Shown: piece after piece, positions 61,036 through 64,000 of the stretch
Numbering within the stretch: the stretch's first letter is position 1
Layout of the letters: each line of letters opens with the position of its first letter
Assembly (NCBI GenBank): GCA_032027085.1
Contig: JAVSMS010000001.1
Span: 2,325,705-2,389,704, forward strand
Length of the DNA stretch: 64,000 nucleotides
Reading direction: 5' to 3'
Source: Pseudorhodoplanes sp.
GTDB taxonomy: Bacteria > Pseudomonadota > Alphaproteobacteria > Rhizobiales > Xanthobacteraceae
Notes under the pieces: generated by a model
Told to the model about the DNA's origin: nothing
The model's input: only the letters and a program-made list of their open reading frames with translations
Databases searched by the model: none
Program-made: the position numbers and the translations under genes

Positions 61036-62016
61036 TTACAGCACCGGCGGCTTCACCAGATCGAGCTGGCGCAGCATCTGCGCAAATGCCTTCAGCCGCT
61101 CGCGCCGATAGGCACCGAGATCGAGCCCCTCGTAATTAAGAAAGCCCTGACCGGTCTTCAGGCCGATGCGGCCTTCCTTCATGTTCCGCTCGATAATGTC
61201 CGGCGCGGCATAGCGCTCATTGCCGAGCGCCTGCGTCAGGTAGCGGCTGGCATAATAGAGAATGTCGCCGCCGCCCCAGTCGATGAATTCGAGCAGGCCC
61301 AGCACCGCAAAACGGAAGCCGAAACCGTACCTGATCGCTTTGTCGAGGTCTTCCGGCGTAGCGACGCCTTCCTCGACCATGCGCGCGGCTTCATTCATCG
61401 CCAGTGCCTGAATCCGCGGCACGATGTAACCGGGGCTCGCCGCGCAGACGACCGGGACCTTGCCGACCGATTCCAAAAGTGCGTTCAGCTTTTTCGTGAT
61501 CTCGGGCGCAGTGTGCTTGCCAGGCGAAACCTCGACCAGGGGCACAAGATACGCGGGATTAAGCCAGTGCGCGTTGAGAAAACGCTCCGGCTGTTCGACC
61601 GCGCTCGACAGATCATCAACGAGGATGGTCGATGTTGTCGAGGCAACGATCGAATGCGGAGCGGCGAGCCTGGATGCGCGCGCGAGCGCGTCACGTTTCA
61701 GGTCAAGCACCTCGGGAACGCCCTCAAAGATAACCGGCGACGAGGCGAAGGAGGCGCTTGCATCCGCTTCGGAAACCACGTTCACGCGTGACATGATGAC
61801 ATCGACGGCGCTCTCGTCGAACAGGCCAAGCTGCGCCAGCATGCGCAGCGTTCCGCGCACTTCTTCGATGGCTTCTGACTTTATCTTGGCAAAGTCTTCG
61901 GCCGGGCGAGGTTTGAAATCGACGATATCGACCGGATGACCGGCATAAGCGAAGACCGCGGCAATGCCGCGGCCCATGCGTCCCGCGCCGAGGCAGGCGA
62001 TCTTCTCGCGCGTCAT
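61036..62016 (-). CDS. 3-hydroxyacyl-CoA dehydrogenase family protein
   Basis: A 326-residue NAD-dependent enzyme. Dinucleotide loop ACLGAGRMGRGIAAVFAYAG (about 7-26), catalytic His in FLNAHWLNPAYLVPLVEV (about 147) and the C-terminal dimer domain (SPGYIVPRIQALAMNEAARM; KTGQGFLNY) are present. The His-x2-Asn-Pro pattern differs slightly from HFFNP of fatty-acid enzymes and is nearer to carnitine dehydrogenase and lambda-crystallin types. It overlaps the next gene by 4 bases, so a joint reaction sequence with it is likely. Confidence 0.85.
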   Translation of the reverse strand: MTREKIACLGAGRMGRGIAAVFAYAGHPVDIVDFKPRPAEDFAKIKSEAIEEVRGTLRMLAQLGLFDESAVDVIMSRVNVVSEADASASFASSPVIFEGVPEVLDLKRDALARASRLAAPHSIVASTTSTILVDDLSSAVEQPERFLNAHWLNPAYLVPLVEVSPGKHTAPEITKKLNALLESVGKVPVVCAASPGYIVPRIQALAMNEAARMVEEGVATPEDLDKAIRYGFGFRFAVLGLLEFIDWGGGDILYYASRYLTQALGNERYAAPDIIERNMKEGRIGLKTGQGFLNYEGLDLGAYRRERLKAFAQMLRQLDLVKPPVL

Positions 62017-63104
62017 GAAAATCCGTCCTTCAACAAGGTCTGCAGCCTAGCGCGATCATAGCCGCCGAAGCCAAGAGCTGCCAAAGTTCGCCCGCTCTGC
62101 AGGAAATCCTCGCCGCAAATGGCGCCGCCGATTGCGGTAAAGGCGCGCATCAGCGGGGTCGCCACGCCGGCGAGTTCCGCCACCGAGACGAAGAAGGACA
62201 GGCCGATGCGCGTGTCCTCGCGCATGTAGCGATGCTCGGTGAGCACGATATGCTCGCGCCAGTCGCCCGAATCGGTCAGCTTGTCGTGTGAGCCGCGGCC
62301 ATACATCCATTCGGCGCCCGTCGTGGCGTAATGGTCGGCGAGCGGAAAATGCGGCGCGCCATAGCCGAGCTTCTCACGAACTGCGATGCGCTCGGCATCG
62401 AGCGCATCGGTGACGCGCCGGATCGCGGGCTGAGTACCTTCCTTGTGGATATCCCAGCGGTCAAAATGCTCAAGCGGTCCGGCATTCATGGTGATCAGCG
62501 GCGGGTGGATGATCGGGCCGGCATTCATCAGCGCGCCGGAGAGCGCGTCACCGCAATCTTCGATGACATTGGGAAACGCCTGGCCGATCACCTTCAGCGC
62601 GTGATCCTTCAGCGTGAGCGGAAACACGCCGGTCGGCAGGTGCTTGGCGCGCACGGTGATCGCGACCTCGAACGGCGCGTGCTTGCGGGTGAGCCAGGGC
62701 AGGGTGCCGGTCTCTGCGAAAGCGACCATCGCGCGATTGCCGGCATCCCAAGCGGCTTTCGCAAAGATCATGGAGCCGAAGGTGCCAGGTGGCAGAAAGA
62801 CCACCTGTCCATCGACAAAGTGCGGACCTGCAATTTTCGCGATATCCGCCTGCGCGGTCGCAGGCGCCGGACAGACGATCAACTCAGCGCTACGCAAGGC
62901 GTCGGCGATGTCGTTGGTGACGACTGCAACCTTTGCATCATGCTTGCCGGCGAAATCCTTCACCAGGATATTGTTGCCGTTCGCGTTGTGCGCCTTCACG
63001 GCTTCGACGTCGCGGCGCCACAGCCGCACCTCGTGACCAGCAAGCGAGAAATCGGCGGCTGCGGCGAATGATCCGTTGCCTCCGCCCAGAACAGCAATGC
63101 GCAT
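62013..63104 (-). CDS. NAD(P)-binding octopine/nopaline dehydrogenase family protein
   Basis: A 363-residue enzyme with N-terminal loop IAVLGGGNGSFAAAADFSLAGH-type sequence (residues 3-24) and the catalytic His in the octopine dehydrogenase motif NAGPIIHPPLITMNAG (about 205-220). Family members reductively join an amino acid and a 2-oxo acid or act in reverse. Bacterial catabolic roles are poorly known. It is translated together with the hydroxyacyl-CoA dehydrogenase-like gene. A repeat lies upstream. Confidence 0.83.
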   Translation of the reverse strand: MRIAVLGGGNGSFAAAADFSLAGHEVRLWRRDVEAVKAHNANGNNILVKDFAGKHDAKVAVVTNDIADALRSAELIVCPAPATAQADIAKIAGPHFVDGQVVFLPPGTFGSMIFAKAAWDAGNRAMVAFAETGTLPWLTRKHAPFEVAITVRAKHLPTGVFPLTLKDHALKVIGQAFPNVIEDCGDALSGALMNAGPIIHPPLITMNAGPLEHFDRWDIHKEGTQPAIRRVTDALDAERIAVREKLGYGAPHFPLADHYATTGAEWMYGRGSHDKLTDSGDWREHIVLTEHRYMREDTRIGLSFFVSVAELAGVATPLMRAFTAIGGAICGEDFLQSGRTLAALGFGGYDRARLQTLLKDGFS

Positions 63105-63123
63105 GTGAACTCCCTTGCTTGAC

Positions 63124-63222
63124 CCATCACCCTGAGGTGCGAGCGCGGAGCGCGAGCCTCCAAGGGTGATGGCCGCTCATCATTCGAGGGCCGCGCTTCG
63201 CGCGGCCGCCTCAGGATGACGA
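63124..63222. repeat. Dispersed palindromic repeat, family A
   Basis: It begins CCATCACCCTGAGG, has an inner complement AAGGGTGATGG (63162-63172), and ends CCTCAGGATGACG (63209-63221). It fills the gap between the octopine-type dehydrogenase and the acyl-CoA ligase and includes the ligase stop codon. Confidence 0.65.
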
Positions 63223-64000
63223 AGCAGGCTTTGTGACCCGTTCCTTCAACAAGAAATGCTGCACCTTGCCCATGGCATTGCGTGGCAAAGTCTCAGTGAA
63301 GATGATCTCATGCGGTACCTTGAAGCGCGCAAGATTTTTACGCGCATGGGCGATCAGCGTTTCGGCCTCGAGGCTGCAGTCCTTGCGTTTCACCACGAAA
63401 GCGACCGGCACCTCCTGCCATTTCTTGTCGGTGCGGCCGATCACCGCGCATTCGGCGACGTCGGGATGTTCGCCGAGCACGCGCTCGAGCTCTGCTGGAT
63501 AGATGTTCTCGCCGCCGGAAATAATCACATTCTTCTTGCGGTCGTGAATGTGGAAATAGCCGTCGACATCACGGGTACCGATATCGCCGGTGTGATACCA
63601 GCCGTCGCGCAGGGCTTCGGTCGTGGCCTGCGCATTGCCCCAATATTCGAAGAACACATTCGGCCCGCGCACGGCCACTTCGCCTGCCGTGCCGTGCGGC
63701 ACTTCGCGGCCCTGCTCGTCGACGATGCGGGCCTCACAATAGAGGCCGGGCAGGCCGGTGGAATTGCCGCGGCTGAGATCGCCGCCGAGCCGAGTGTAGA
63801 CGGCGATCGGACACGTCTCGGTCGAGCCATAGACCTGCAGCACCGGCACGCCGCGCTTGGTGATCGCATCGATCAGGTGCTGTGGCACTGTGACCGAGCC
63901 GGTCGAGATCGCACGCAGGCTGGAAAAGTCGGTGATGTCCCAGTCGGGATGCTGAAGCACCGCCTGGATCGTGGTCGGCACCAGCACCGTGTGCGTCGGC
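63211..64000 (-). CDS. AMP-dependent acyl-CoA synthetase/ligase, C-terminal part (partial)
   Basis: The C-terminal 263 codons or so of an ANL-family ligase; the start lies beyond the window. Visible motifs: VLQVYGSTETCPIA (A5-type), GWYHTGDIGTRDVDGYFHI (A7), DRKKNVIISGGENIYPAELE (A8 hinge) and the catalytic Lys in RNAMGKVQH (A10). It activates a carboxylic acid to its CoA ester in the cytoplasm, probably for the dehydrogenases downstream. The last three residues (SSS) and the stop are encoded by the end of a family A repeat. Confidence 0.9.
   Translation of the reverse strand, partial: PTHTVLVPTTIQAVLQHPDWDITDFSSLRAISTGSVTVPQHLIDAITKRGVPVLQVYGSTETCPIAVYTRLGGDLSRGNSTGLPGLYCEARIVDEQGREVPHGTAGEVAVRGPNVFFEYWGNAQATTEALRDGWYHTGDIGTRDVDGYFHIHDRKKNVIISGGENIYPAELERVLGEHPDVAECAVIGRTDKKWQEVPVAFVVKRKDCSLEAETLIAHARKNLARFKVPHEIIFTETLPRNAMGKVQHFLLKERVTKPASSS

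Noticed and set aside
1-64000. CRISPR arrays, tRNA or rRNA genes, transposases, prophage or plasmid replication genes
   Set aside because: I looked through the gaps and frames and found none. The only repeats are short palindromic elements.

Overview
The window reads as chromosomal DNA of a metabolically versatile, GC-rich alphaproteobacterium. I infer a soil or water member of the Hyphomicrobiales, near the Bradyrhizobiaceae/Xanthobacteraceae. The grounds are the codon bias, the many substrate-binding proteins (TRAP-like, TTT/Bug, Liv, NitT/TauT), the rhizobial type of nitrate cluster (nasT-nasS, nrtABC-type, nirA, nasA, cysG), and small GC-rich intergenic repeats such as inverted 'CCGTCATCCTGAGG' arms. 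The species cannot be named from sequence alone. I see no rRNA, tRNA, CRISPR array, transposase or phage gene.

Layout. (1) 1-7.4 kb: the end of xdhA, then xdhB (purine oxidation), then a TetR regulator with an RND efflux adaptor and pump. (2) 7.5-10.3 kb: aroE, a TRAP-type binding protein with no signal peptide, and an IclR regulator. (3) 10.3-34.7 kb: a large accessory catabolic region. It holds a zinc alcohol dehydrogenase, a three-domain molybdenum hydroxylase (FAD subunit plus a fused 2Fe-2S/Mo subunit), a metallo-beta-lactamase-fold hydrolase, a Bug-type binding protein, an IolD-like ThDP enzyme, a flavin reductase, an ACMSD-like amidohydrolase, a complete Liv-type ABC importer, a CocE-like hydrolase, a beta-hydroxyacid dehydrogenase, a HbpS/GlcG protein, a zeta-class GST/isomerase, a LysR regulator, a luciferase-like monooxygenase, a D-2-hydroxyacid dehydrogenase and a creatinase-like M24 protein. 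Together these could import and break down one (hetero)cyclic compound; the substrate is not deducible. The Mo-hydroxylase gene is physically split by a repeat element.

(4) 34.9-49.0 kb: assimilatory nitrate reduction. nasT-nasS (ANTAR antiterminator and its nitrate sensor) precede a leader with a hexaloop hairpin and a terminator. The nitrate ABC transporter, a stand-alone FAD reductase, sirohaem nitrite reductase, an unusual CysJ-like reductase carrying a 4Fe-4S motif, nitrate reductase NasA and sirohaem synthase follow, with short gaps or overlaps. (5) 49.1-51.7 kb: a small membrane protein and a divergent TPR/beta-barrel and FecR-domain pair. (6) 51.9-55.2 kb: the URC-type uracil catabolic set (URC1-like, URC4/DUF1688, upp).

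(7) 55.2-61.0 kb: a NitT/TauT-type ABC importer with two different permeases, a MarR regulator and a divergent NicX-like dioxygenase, suggesting N-heterocycle use. (8) 61.0-64.0 kb (minus strand): a 3-hydroxyacyl-CoA dehydrogenase family enzyme, an octopine/nopaline dehydrogenase family enzyme and an acyl-CoA ligase that runs off the window. Dispersed palindromic repeats sit in many of the gaps and in two places enter coding sequence.
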